Source of the DNA: an uncultured Clostridia bacterium
Lineage (GTDB): Bacteria > Bacillota > Clostridia > TANB77 > CAG-508
Length of the DNA stretch: 64,000 nucleotides
NCBI GenBank assembly: GCA_944392175.1
Contig: CALXVT010000003.1
Location: 33,699-97,698 of the forward strand
Reading direction: 5' to 3'
Below the pieces are notes generated by a model that saw only the letters and a program-made list of their open reading frames with translations, was not told the origin of the DNA and searched no databases. Position numbers and translations under genes: made by a program. Positions 9,385 through 17,324 of the stretch are shown here, piece by piece (the stretch's first letter is position 1; every line of letters begins with the position of its first letter).

Positions 9385-11421
9385 CTATTTTGTTCCAAAA
9401 ATTCTATCTCCTGCGTCACCTAATCCTGGTAATATATAACCGTTTTCATTCAATTTTTCATCTATAGCTGCAGTATATAATTCAACATCAGGAAATTCTT
9501 TATTTAATCTTTCTATTCCTTCAGGAGCTGATATTATTGATAAGAATTTTATTTTCTTTACTCCGTCTTCTTTTAAACATTTTATTGTATCTGCTGCAGA
9601 TCCACCTGTTGCAAGCATTGGATCTAAAATTAATACCTCTCTTTTACTAATATCTTTTGGCATTTTATAATAATATTTTACAGGTTCTAATGTTTCTTCA
9701 TTTCTATATAAACCAATATGACCTATTTTTGCATTTGGTATTACTTGTAATAAACCATCTAGCATTCCAGTTCCAGCTCTTAATATAGGAACAAATGCGT
9801 AATTGTCTTCTTTTAAAACTCTTGCCTTTGTTTTACATAAAGGTGTTTCAATTTCTATTTCTTCCAATTTTGCATCTTTCATAGCTTCATAACATAAGAA
9901 AATAGCTATCTCTGTAATTATTTCCCTAAATTCTTTTGTTCCAGTATTTTTGTTTCTTATAATTGATAATTTATGTTCTATTATTGGATTATCCAAAACA
10001 TTAATATTCATGTTTTTCACCTCTGTTTCTGTCTTTTTTTCTGAAATACTTTCTTTCATTACTTTTGTCTCTTCATTAGTTTTATCTGCTTCATTATTAT
10101 CTTCTATTTTATTACTATCTTCTTCTACTTCTTTTTGCTCTTCTTTTTCATTTGGCAATAATAAATTTAATAAAATTCCAACTATAGCTGCTAAACTCAT
10201 TCCTGATATTGTAACAGATAAATCTCCAGATACAATTGATATTGCAGCTCCTCCTAGTCCTAAAACTAGCATTGTTGATGCAACAACAATATTTTTTGGT
10301 TTTCCAAAATCAATTTTATTTTCTATTAAAACTTTTAAACCATTTACAGATATAAATCCATAAAGTAATAATGAAACACCACCTAAAACAGGATCTGGAA
10401 TTGTTGAAATAATTGCAGTAAATTTACCTAAGAAAGCTAAACATATTGCAATAATTGCAGCTAATCCTATTACCCATACTGAAGCTACTTTTGTCATACC
10501 TACTACTGAAGTATTTTCTCCATATGTTGTATTTGCAGGACCACCAAGCATACCTGCTACAAATGTTGCAATACCATCACCTAATAATGTTCTATCTAAT
10601 CCAGGATTTTTTAACAAATCTTTTCCTATTATTGAACTTAATGCTGTATGATCACCAATATGTTCTGCCATTGTAACTAATGCAATTGGTGCTATTGTAA
10701 GAATTGCAGAAAAACTTGGTGTATAATTTACAAATGGTAAAATAAAGTTTGGAATACTAAAGAATGCTGCTTCAGCTACCGGTGCAAAATCTACTAATCC
10801 TAAGCAAATAGAAGCAATATATCCAACTACTATTCCTATTAAAAAAGGAACTATCTTCAAAAATCCTTTTCCTCTAACCATAACTATTGCTGTAGTTAAA
10901 AATGTTATAAGTGCTACAATTACACCTCTCCATTCTATTTGTGTATCTGTTCCTAAACCAATCTGAGAAATCGCATTAGGTGCTAATCCTAAACCTATTA
11001 TCATTATCATTGGTCCTATAACTACATGTGGTAATAATTTATGTATCCAGTCTTTTCCAATAAAATGAATTAATGTTGCAAATATTACATAAATTAAACC
11101 TACAACCATAATTCCTGTCATTGCTCCAGAAATTCCACCTTTTAAATATGCTGCTGCTAGTGGAGCAATAAAAGCAAATGAACTTCCTAGATAAACAGGT
11201 GATCTACCTTTAGTACATAAAATATAAATTAATGTTCCGATTCCAGATGTTGCTAATGCTACTGGAATTGTTAGTACTTCAGCACCTGCAGAACTATTTA
11301 CTAAGATTGGTACTAATATTGTTGCACCAAACATAGCAAAAACATGCTGAATTGCAAGAACAATCCATTTACCAACTGTTGGCTTTTCGTTTACATCAAG
11401 CAGTAATTTTTTTTCTTCCAT
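9385..11421 (-). CDS. Fused uracil permease (NCS2) - uracil phosphoribosyltransferase
   Basis: 678 residues in one continuous frame. Residues 1 to about 425 are an NCS2 nucleobase:cation symporter with a dozen or so hydrophobic segments (AIQHVFAMFGATILVP, SSFAFIAPLAA, MAEHIGDHTAL, GGPANTTYGEN). Residues about 425-470 are a very acidic Glu/Lys/Asn linker. Residues 471-678 are a complete 208-residue UPRT with ILRAGTGM, the PRPP loop ILDPMLATGGSA and the C-terminal GLGDAGDRIFGTK. The permease would bring in uracil and the cytoplasmic tail convert it with PRPP to UMP. Met471 has its own Shine-Dalgarno, so free UPRT may also be made. ATG follows AGAGGGGGTATCTTCGT. Confidence 0.95.
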   Translation of the reverse strand: MEEKKLLLDVNEKPTVGKWIVLAIQHVFAMFGATILVPILVNSSAGAEVLTIPVALATSGIGTLIYILCTKGRSPVYLGSSFAFIAPLAAAYLKGGISGAMTGIMVVGLIYVIFATLIHFIGKDWIHKLLPHVVIGPMIMIIGLGLAPNAISQIGLGTDTQIEWRGVIVALITFLTTAIVMVRGKGFLKIVPFLIGIVVGYIASICLGLVDFAPVAEAAFFSIPNFILPFVNYTPSFSAILTIAPIALVTMAEHIGDHTALSSIIGKDLLKNPGLDRTLLGDGIATFVAGMLGGPANTTYGENTSVVGMTKVASVWVIGLAAIIAICLAFLGKFTAIISTIPDPVLGGVSLLLYGFISVNGLKVLIENKIDFGKPKNIVVASTMLVLGLGGAAISIVSGDLSVTISGMSLAAIVGILLNLLLPNEKEEQKEVEEDSNKIEDNNEADKTNEETKVMKESISEKKTETEVKNMNINVLDNPIIEHKLSIIRNKNTGTKEFREIITEIAIFLCYEAMKDAKLEEIEIETPLCKTKARVLKEDNYAFVPILRAGTGMLDGLLQVIPNAKIGHIGLYRNEETLEPVKYYYKMPKDISKREVLILDPMLATGGSAADTIKCLKEDGVKKIKFLSIISAPEGIERLNKEFPDVELYTAAIDEKLNENGYILPGLGDAGDRIFGTK
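10009..10024 (-). promoter_or_regulatory. upp: Internal ribosome binding site and start for stand-alone UPRT
   Basis: Inside the fusion, AGAGGTG (10018-10024) stands six bases before an in-frame ATG (9-11 of 10009-10011) that begins MNINVLDNPIIEHK. Translation from here gives 208 residues, the exact length of free-standing UPRT. The codons used for the linker happen to create the site, or it is a relic of two separate genes joined in frame. Confidence 0.65.
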
Positions 11422-11480
11422 ACGAAGATACCCCCTCTTTTTTATTTATATAATCTTTGCATATTGTTTTTTCAATATAC

Positions 11481-11512
11481 AAAAAAAATACTAATCCATA
11501 AAAGAATTAGTA
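11481..11512 (-). promoter_or_regulatory. Leader terminator (attenuator) upstream of the permease-UPRT gene
   Basis: On the minus strand TACTAATTC-loop-GGATTAGTA followed by eight T residues lies about 60 bases before the start codon, so it would stop transcription before the gene. A second weaker GCAAA/TTTGC hairpin with eight to nine T residues is just upstream (around 11537-11556). The arrangement implies attenuation control, expected to respond to pyrimidines. No PyrR-box or purine-riboswitch consensus was recognised. Confidence 0.6.
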
Positions 11513-11735
11513 CGAAAATGATAAATATTTAATTGGTTGCAAAAAAAAGCAAATTTTGCCTTATGTCTTTTTGTATTTAATTCTAATGTTTTTACAAATT
11601 TTTGCATTTTTCCACACCCTTTTACATACTATATATCAAGAAATAAAAAAATACAATACATTTTTTATATTTTATAAAAATTATATTAAATTGGTTTTTG
11701 CATATGTGTATAAGTGATACATTTTATAAGCTATA
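11513..11735. other. AT-rich intergenic region
   Basis: Apart from the weak hairpin with T tract near 11537-11556, which belongs to the permease leader, I see no gene or clear structure here. It marks the left boundary of an islet of foreign-looking genes. Confidence 0.5.
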
Positions 11736-11769
11736 AAATGAAGTCACCATTAAAATGATGACTTCATTT
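11736..11769 (-). terminator. Terminator of the first islet gene
   Basis: Perfect stem AAATGAAGTCA/TGACTTCATTT with a 12-base loop, then TTTATAG on the minus strand. Confidence 0.8.
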
Positions 11770-11782
11770 GGACAATTGAAAT

Positions 11783-12451
11783 TTATAAATTGAAGATAGT
11801 CCCTAAAATTAAAGACATATTTAAAACTTTAATTTCAGAATACAATTTATGAGTTTTTCTTATAAGTTCTTCTAAATCAGGATTTATTTCCTTAATTTCA
11901 TCAAAATATTTTTTTGCTTCTTCTATTGTTTCACATTTAATATTTGTACCAGCTTTTGATAATTCTTGATTCGCAAAAACTATCAGAATGGTTACTGCTT
12001 TTTGTAAGCGACTAACCAAAGTAAGTTGTTCAAAGTCATCATAGTTGCTATTTTGAATATGATTAAGCATTTTTATGGCATCAGAATAATCTTTCACCTT
12101 AATTAACTGAATGAATAAAGTCGTTATCCAGTTACAGGATTGTTTGCATGTTTTAATGTATTCTTCATCCGCCATTGCATTTTTCAAAGCATCTACAATC
12201 ACATTTTCAGGCGCTGTAAGAATAACAACTGTAGCCTGCCGTGCTATTCGTTTGATTTGACTTAAACTTTCATCGTCAATATCGGCATAGATATCATGTT
12301 CATTTTTTAAGGTTTCCTGTGCATGTTTGCTTAAAATTTCAAAAGTTCTTTCAGCTACTGGAATTTTATCCCAATATGGATTTGAACATAAAAAAGCCTC
12401 ATTTTCATTTAACAAATTTATCCAATCATCAGCCGTCCGTATTGTTCTCAT
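11783..12451 (-). CDS. Hypothetical protein, member of a three-copy family (copy 1)
   Basis: 222 residues from the ATG placed after GAGGAGGAAAAA; an ATG six codons earlier is rejected because the sister proteins all start M-x-T-[IV]-[KR]-T. Here the N terminus is MRTIRTADDWINLL. Shared family features are an aromatic/basic N-terminal motif, a P-[VI]-[AR]-E-R-T-F segment (also in copy 2), a central strand ending before an x-N-V-[IL]-x-x-A-[IL]-K motif, and a C-terminal N-P-[DEQ]-[LI]-x-E-[LA] helix. It is helical, soluble and of unknown function. GC and codon use (two CGG codons) differ from the backbone, suggesting acquisition. Confidence 0.75.
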   Translation of the reverse strand: MRTIRTADDWINLLNENEAFLCSNPYWDKIPVAERTFEILSKHAQETLKNEHDIYADIDDESLSQIKRIARQATVVILTAPENVIVDALKNAMADEEYIKTCKQSCNWITTLFIQLIKVKDYSDAIKMLNHIQNSNYDDFEQLTLVSRLQKAVTILIVFANQELSKAGTNIKCETIEEAKKYFDEIKEINPDLEELIRKTHKLYSEIKVLNMSLILGTIFNL

Positions 12452-12506
12452 TTTTTCCTCCTCTTGCATTATGCTATTAGAATTTATAAACAGATTTTCA
12501 ATGACT

Positions 12507-12535
12507 ATTATATATGCAGTTTTACATTATGTCAA
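12507..12535 (-). promoter_or_regulatory. Consensus promoter of copy 1
   Basis: TTGACA (12530-12535), 17-base spacer containing ATGTAAA, TATAAT (12507-12512), reading towards the gene starting at 12451. Confidence 0.85.
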
Positions 12536-12648
12536 GTAAATCTTTGTACTTATTTACCATCTGTTCATTAGTATTTAACTAGAACAAATATTCCCTCTTT
12601 ATATTAAATTATTTATTAATCAATGTTACTTTTTTATAAAATAAGAAA

Positions 12649-12684
12649 ATCCACTAGATAAAACTATAAATTTATCTAGTGGAT
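12649..12684 (-). terminator. Terminator of the second islet gene
   Basis: Fourteen-base perfect stem ATCCACTAGATAAA/TTTATCTAGTGGAT with an 8-base loop and a T-rich tail on the minus strand. Confidence 0.88.
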
Positions 12685-12695
12685 ACAGCGAAACA

Positions 12696-13427
12696 TTATT
12701 TGCCTTTAACATCCTTTATCACTCTACTTATTGCTTCTTTAAAAATAATTTTATTAAGAAGTTGCACAAATTTATATCCTATTTTAACAACTTTAATCAA
12801 AATTTCTGCTATTTCAGGATTAACAATATACAATGGATTATTATATACATTTCCATCAATTAAATATTCTTTTATTAATGAAACTTTTATTCCTTTTTCG
12901 TCTAATAATTCCTGTCCTTTAGCAATCAAGAAATTTACAAGCATTTCAAGAGTATCATAAGAATAAGCTATCATAGTTAAATCCATTTCATAATCTTCCA
13001 TTGATTCAATCACTGTAAGCAATTGCAATCCCATATCATAATACTCTGCGAGAATTGTAAATGTTGCCACAAAGATTAAAGTAAATATATCCTTGTTATA
13101 TTTTTGTAAATAGATATCATCTTGAAGTTCTAATTTTATTGCTGTTTTTAATACATTCTTAGGTACTGTCACAATTACCAAAATGAACTTAATAGCTTCG
13201 TCCTCTTCTTCCATTTCTATACTTACAAGCATGTCTCTCTTTATTGCTTTTTTTGCAACCTTATATAACCGAGAAAAAGTTCTTTCTCTAATTGGAATTC
13301 CTCTCCAATATTCTTTATATGGCAAATCTAACTTATTATCAGTCTTTTTTCCATATAGTTTGTTTATATTTCCCATTAAGCCCCGAGCAAAGTCTAAAAA
13401 TTCAGCCTCAGTTTTCACTGTTTTCAT
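12696..13427 (-). CDS. Hypothetical protein, member of a three-copy family (copy 2)
   Basis: 243 residues from the ATG after AAAGGAGGAATAAAA; a start 15 codons upstream is possible but lacks a site and the family N terminus (here MKTVKTEAEFLDFA). It shares with its neighbours the IPIRERTFSRLYK segment, VTVPKNVLKTAIKLE, and NPEIAEILIKVVKIGYKFVQLL near the C terminus. It is helical with no membrane segment or signal. Two CGG codons set it apart from native genes. It lies in tandem with copy 1 but with its own promoter and terminator, so the pair are separate cassettes. Confidence 0.75.
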   Translation of the reverse strand: MKTVKTEAEFLDFARGLMGNINKLYGKKTDNKLDLPYKEYWRGIPIRERTFSRLYKVAKKAIKRDMLVSIEMEEEDEAIKFILVIVTVPKNVLKTAIKLELQDDIYLQKYNKDIFTLIFVATFTILAEYYDMGLQLLTVIESMEDYEMDLTMIAYSYDTLEMLVNFLIAKGQELLDEKGIKVSLIKEYLIDGNVYNNPLYIVNPEIAEILIKVVKIGYKFVQLLNKIIFKEAISRVIKDVKGK

Positions 13428-13482
13428 TTTTATTCCTCCTTTAGCATTGTGCTTATAGTTAAAATTGTACAAATTTTTTCAT

Positions 13483-13512
13483 ATTATATATCTGTTTTTT
13501 ATTAAAAGTCAA
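13483..13512 (-). promoter_or_regulatory. Promoter of copy 2
   Basis: TTGACT (13507-13512), 18-base spacer, TATAAT (13483-13488), about 55 bases before the chosen ATG. Confidence 0.75.
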
Positions 13513-13514
13513 TT

Positions 13515-15149
13515 TTATATTTTATTAGTTGCAGAATAAAAATAATATCCTCCCATAATATTAACAGCATCTAAATTATTGCCTTTTAAAATTCTAGTTG
13601 CAATATAGCTTCTAAGACCTGTATGGCAATATACATATATCTTCTTACCTATTGGTAATTTATTTATATTTTCTCTTAATTCATCTAAAGGAATATGCAC
13701 AGCATTTTCTATATGGCCATTTTTATATTCCTCTTCTGTTCTAACATCTAAAATAAATGCTTCTTCTAATTTTAATACTTCTCCCCATGTTATTGTTTCT
13801 ACCATTCCATCTATTTCATTTTGAATAGCATTTCCAACTAGATTTATAGGACTTTTTGCAGATGAAAATGGAGGAGCATATGATAATTCAAAATCTGCTA
13901 AATCATCTGCTGTCATTTTATGTTTAATTGCAACTGCCAAAATATCAGTTAACTTATCCACTCCTTCTTTTCCCCATACCTGTGCACCTAAAATTGTACC
14001 AGTATTTTCTTCATATATAACTTTTATTGTTGTTTGTGTTGCACATGGATAATAAGTTGCATGTGAATAAGGAGAAATTATCATAGTTTTATATTTTATA
14101 TTATTTTGTTTTGCAGTATTTTCATTTAATCCTACAATTCCTAAATTATTTTCAAATATTTTTAGTATGCTACTTCCAATTGTACCTTCATATCTACCTG
14201 GTTTATTATAAATATTATTAGCTACAACTCTCGCTTGTTTATTTGCAGGACCTGCCAATGGAATATATGTTGGTACATTAATTATAGGATTATTAACCTG
14301 AACACTATCTCCTAAAGCATAAATATCTGTATCACTTGTCATCATAAATTCATTAACAATTATACTACCTTTTTCTGACACTTTAAGTCCAGCATCAATT
14401 GCAAGTTTACTTTCTGGTCTAACTCCAATACATAAAATAATATAATCTATATTTAATGATCCGTTTTCTAATTTAATCTCAAGTTGATTATTATTATTTA
14501 TTTCTTTTACTCCATTTTCTAATACAACATTAATATTATTTTTATTTAAAACTTTTTTAATAAATTTTGCCATATCTTTATCAATAGGACCTATTAGATG
14601 ATTTGCTTTTTCTATAATTGTTATATTAGCATCTTTATTATGATTTCTAATATTTTCTGCCATTTCAACACCAATATAGCCACCACCAATTATTGCTACA
14701 TCTTTTACATTATTATTTTCCAAATATTCTCTAATTTTTACTGCATCATTAACTGTCCTTAATGTTTGAATCCTCTCATCTTTTATTTCTTTAAATGGAT
14801 TGATAGGTTCTGCTCCTGGAGAAAGTACTAATTTATCGTAATCTTCTTCATATATATTTCCCTCTTTTTTTCTTATTTGTATTTTTTTGTCCTGTCTTAA
14901 AACTTTAATTACTTCTTCATTTAAACGTACATCAATATTAAATCTTTCTTTAAATGATTTAGGTGTTTGTAATAATAACTTTTCCTTTGTTTTTATTACA
15001 TTTCCTACGTAATAAGGTAAACCACAATTTGCAAAAGATACATAATCTCCTCTGTCAAATATAATTATTTCGCTTTTTTCATCTAGTCTTCTTAATCTGG
15101 TAGCTGTTGTTGCACCACCTGCAACTCCTCCAACAATTAATATTTTCAT
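13515..15149 (-). CDS. CoA-disulfide / polysulfide reductase with rhodanese domain
   Basis: 544 residues. Residues 1 to about 440 are a class of pyridine nucleotide-disulfide oxidoreductase using a single active cysteine: FAD motif VGGVAGG (6-12), SFANCGLPYY with Cys42, a second nucleotide fold IGGGYIGVEMAE, and ALGDSVQV for the flavin. Residues about 450-544 are a rhodanese domain with catalytic VYCHTGLRS. Such fusions reduce CoA disulfide, CoA persulfide or polysulfide with NAD(P)H, serving sulfur and redox homeostasis. It overlaps the Nudix gene by 4 bases (ATGA), following GGAGGAAGAATTAA, and belongs to a thioredoxin-Nudix-reductase operon. Confidence 0.93.
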   Translation of the reverse strand: MKILIVGGVAGGATTATRLRRLDEKSEIIIFDRGDYVSFANCGLPYYVGNVIKTKEKLLLQTPKSFKERFNIDVRLNEEVIKVLRQDKKIQIRKKEGNIYEEDYDKLVLSPGAEPINPFKEIKDERIQTLRTVNDAVKIREYLENNNVKDVAIIGGGYIGVEMAENIRNHNKDANITIIEKANHLIGPIDKDMAKFIKKVLNKNNINVVLENGVKEINNNNQLEIKLENGSLNIDYIILCIGVRPESKLAIDAGLKVSEKGSIIVNEFMMTSDTDIYALGDSVQVNNPIINVPTYIPLAGPANKQARVVANNIYNKPGRYEGTIGSSILKIFENNLGIVGLNENTAKQNNIKYKTMIISPYSHATYYPCATQTTIKVIYEENTGTILGAQVWGKEGVDKLTDILAVAIKHKMTADDLADFELSYAPPFSSAKSPINLVGNAIQNEIDGMVETITWGEVLKLEEAFILDVRTEEEYKNGHIENAVHIPLDELRENINKLPIGKKIYVYCHTGLRSYIATRILKGNNLDAVNIMGGYYFYSATNKI

Positions 15150-15712
15150 TTAATTCTTCCTCCTCTAATCCTTTCATTCAATTTCTTATAAATAGGAATC
15201 ATATGAGGTTCACTTACCATTTTTTCTATATCATCAATAGTAATCCATTTTACACCTTTATTTTCATCTTCCTTAATTCGCAAATTTTCTTTTTCATCAG
15301 CTTCAATTAAATAAGTACAATTTAAATGCAAATGTGTTGGTACAAATTTTCCTCTTTTAATATGGCTCTGCACTGGTAAAATTTCTATACTAGCAATATT
15401 TTTATCTAATAATTTAAAATTCTTTAGCCCTGTTTCCTCTGTAAGTTCTTTTATTGCAACATGTTCTAAATCTTCATCACCATCCGCATGTCCACCAGTC
15501 CAACACCATGAATCATATATATTATGGTACACCATTAAAACTTTAGTTCTATCTTTATTTACCACCCAATTTGAAGCAGAAAAATGACAAGTTCTATTAT
15601 TTCTAGTTAAAACATCGTCAAATAAATTAATATAATATAACATCAGTTCTTTATCTACTTCTTCTTGTTCATTATATGGTACATAGTTTTCAATTTCATC
15701 TTTTAAACTCAT
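15146..15712 (-). CDS. Nudix hydrolase
   Basis: 188 residues with a full Nudix box: G-H-A-D-G-D-E, then K-E-L-T-E-E-T-G-L (Lys in place of the usual Arg). This coordinates divalent metal to hydrolyse a nucleoside diphosphate linked to another group. The N-terminal HFSASNWVVN and the HLHLNCTYL strand are typical of the subgroup often annotated as NTP pyrophosphohydrolases. The exact substrate is unknown. Between a thioredoxin gene (11 bases upstream) and the CoA-disulfide reductase (overlapping), it may clean up oxidised or CoA-type nucleotides; that is inference from context. Confidence 0.9.
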   Translation of the reverse strand: MSLKDEIENYVPYNEQEEVDKELMLYYINLFDDVLTRNNRTCHFSASNWVVNKDRTKVLMVYHNIYDSWCWTGGHADGDEDLEHVAIKELTEETGLKNFKLLDKNIASIEILPVQSHIKRGKFVPTHLHLNCTYLIEADEKENLRIKEDENKGVKWITIDDIEKMVSEPHMIPIYKKLNERIRGGRIK

Positions 15713-15723
15713 ATTATGCTCCT

Positions 15724-16032
15724 TTATTTTAGTAAATCTAAAACTTCATCTTTGCTGATTAATCCAACACTTCTTTTTATTTCTTGACCATTATTAAATA
15801 TAACTAAAGTTGGTATTGACATTACATTGTATTTTATAGCTAAATATTGTTCTTCATCTATATTTAATTTTACGAATTTTGCACCTTCATATTCTTTTGC
15901 AACTTCATCTATTATTGGTGATAGCATCTTACATGGCCCGCACCAATCAGCATAAAAATCTACTAAAACTTTTTTATCTGATTGTAATACTTCTTTCTCA
16001 AAATTTTCATTATTAACTTTTAATATTTCCAT
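15724..16032 (-). CDS. trxA: Thioredoxin (second copy)
   Basis: 102 residues with FYADWCGPCKM at about 26-36 and the cis-proline MSIPTLVIF. It is full length and lacks obvious deviations. It leads the thioredoxin-Nudix-CoA-disulfide-reductase operon. ATG follows AAGGAGGTAAAT. It differs clearly from the copy at 4179-4490, which is coupled to the reductase there, so the two may serve different partners. Confidence 0.95.
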   Translation of the reverse strand: MEILKVNNENFEKEVLQSDKKVLVDFYADWCGPCKMLSPIIDEVAKEYEGAKFVKLNIDEEQYLAIKYNVMSIPTLVIFNNGQEIKRSVGLISKDEVLDLLK

Positions 16033-16111
16033 ATTTACCTCCTTATTTTTTAATTATATATACAATACTACACTATTTTTTTATTGTAAATACCTTTAAC
16101 TTAGTTGTATA

Positions 16112-16266
16112 TTTACATTTTATGTAAAGTATGGTATAATAATATTTGTAGCACATTGAAAAAAGAATAGCAAAGGGGGGAATAACTCTTTTAATCACAT
16201 TTCCAGCTTTTAGCTGATTACATACAGAAACTATTAAAAATCCAAAATATAAAGGAGATATCCAAT
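16112..16266 (+). promoter_or_regulatory. Promoter and conserved leader of sigma-region-4/HhH gene 1
   Basis: TTTACA (16112-16117), 17-base spacer, TATAAT (16135-16140). The -35 and spacer form the palindrome TTTACAT-TTT-ATGTAAA, a possible operator. The transcript then carries GCACATTGAAAAAA, an AAAGGGGGG run far from the start codon, the small hairpin CAGC-TTTTA-GCTG, GATTACATA, and a true ribosome site AAAGGAGATATCCAAT. The same order of elements precedes the gene at 18355. Confidence 0.8.
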
Positions 16267-17037
16267 ATGGAAAATTTCGTAAAAAAATTAAGCAACATTG
16301 AAACCTTCGATTCCAAAAAAGCAGATCAGATTGCTTATATGGCGAAAGCAATATTGGGCGAAGATATTCCTGATGGAAGTGTTGACGGAAAAGCTTTGTT
16401 AGAAGCATTGTCAACCTTAGCGGGAAACGAAACCGCAATTATGAGGTTACACTATGGCCTTGAAACCGGTTATCCGTTAACTTTAGCAGCAATAGCGGAT
16501 ATGTATGATGTAACAACCGAAAGAATCAGACAGATCAGAGAAAAAGCGGTTCGCAAGCTTCGGCATCTGTCTAGAACCAGAAAGTTTTATATTCCGGCAC
16601 GTGAGGAAGCAGAACGGATGGAAGCTGAAAAGAAAGCCCATCCAGAAAGGTTTATCCTCATAGAAAGACTCGATCTGGAAGATGGCATAAGGTATGATCT
16701 TGTTCAGGCAGGCATATCTTATGTCACTGACTTAGAGGAAAAATCTGATGCAGAACTTCTCCAGATTCCGGGGATTGATTCAATGTCGTTGAAAAAAATC
16801 CGGTATAAGCTGGAAAAATATCGTGGCACTTATGTAGTGCCCGAAGATTTGAAATGGCTTGATGAAATCGAGATTGGCCTGTCTGAGCGTTCTCTTAGAG
16901 TTCTTGAACGCAATGGAATACAGACTGTGGGAGAACTGAAAAGACTGACAGACAGAGATCTGTATTCTCCGAAGTTCATATGCAAGTCTATTTCAAATGA
17001 AATAGCATCAAAGATTCGGGAATTAAAGGAGGGATAA
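16267..17037 (+). CDS. Sigma-70 region 4-like protein with two helix-hairpin-helix (RpoA-CTD-like) domains
   Basis: 256 residues. Residues about 54-102 match sigma-70 region 4 (NETAIMRLHYGL, AAIADMYDVTTERIRQIREKAVRKLRH), the -35-binding helix-turn-helix. Residues about 136-175 and 203-255 are helix-hairpin-helix repeats like the alpha-subunit C-terminal domain (GISYVTDLEEKSDAELLQIPGI; GIQTVGELKRLTDRDLYS). Sigma regions 1-3 are absent, so it cannot melt a promoter; it probably binds DNA or RNA polymerase as an accessory regulator. The gene is visibly more GC-rich than the backbone and contains at least four CGG codons, signs of horizontal origin. Confidence 0.85.
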   Translation: MENFVKKLSNIETFDSKKADQIAYMAKAILGEDIPDGSVDGKALLEALSTLAGNETAIMRLHYGLETGYPLTLAAIADMYDVTTERIRQIREKAVRKLRHLSRTRKFYIPAREEAERMEAEKKAHPERFILIERLDLEDGIRYDLVQAGISYVTDLEEKSDAELLQIPGIDSMSLKKIRYKLEKYRGTYVVPEDLKWLDEIEIGLSERSLRVLERNGIQTVGELKRLTDRDLYSPKFICKSISNEIASKIRELKEG

Positions 17038-17041
17038 CGCA

Positions 17042-17200
17042 GTGGCATCTTAGCCACATGTGTATTTTTCTTTACAAATACACATAACTTAACCTGTCAT
17101 GTAGGGAAAATCTAGCGATTTTTCCTATATGACAAAACATAGCCCTTTGTGGTTTTCTTTTAAGCGGTGGGTATGCAACTTGTACCCATCGCTGTTTCTT
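17042..17200 (+). repeat. Hairpin-rich 3' region with dispersed-repeat remnant and terminator
   Basis: In order: GTGGC/GCCAC; TGTGTATTT/AAATACACA; a long imperfect hairpin 17096-17133 (GTCATGTAGGGAAAATC-TAGC-GATTTTTCCTATATGAC); and AGCGGTGGGTA/TACCCATCGCT at 17163-17193 followed by T-rich sequence, the likely terminator. The GATTTTTCCTATA hairpin and the adjoining ATAACTTAACCT are related on the opposite strand to the repeat copies near 22.7 and 38.1 kb. Confidence 0.65.
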
Positions 17201-17228
17201 TTATTATGCACAATTTCTATATAATGCA

Positions 17229-17264
17229 AAAACACTTATTAAGTAATAACTTAATAAGTGTTTT
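17229..17264. terminator. Bidirectional terminator
   Basis: Sixteen-base perfect stem AAAACACTTATTAAGT/ACTTAATAAGTGTTTT with a 4-base loop, between the plus-strand sigma-like gene and the minus-strand gene ending at 17325. Confidence 0.88.
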
Positions 17265-17324
17265 GATTGACATCTCATAATTTTAAGAAATAAAATAATT
17301 TATTGTTCTAAATTATAACATATC

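Noticed and set aside
10009..10024. Permease and UPRT as two separate genes
   Set aside because: The frame is continuous through the linker with no stop; the internal start is recorded as an additional signal instead.
16073..16438. Minus-strand open frame of 121 codons opposite the start of the sigma-like gene
   Set aside because: No ribosome site, implausible Arg/Phe/Leu/Cys composition, and it covers the conserved promoter and leader of the plus-strand gene.
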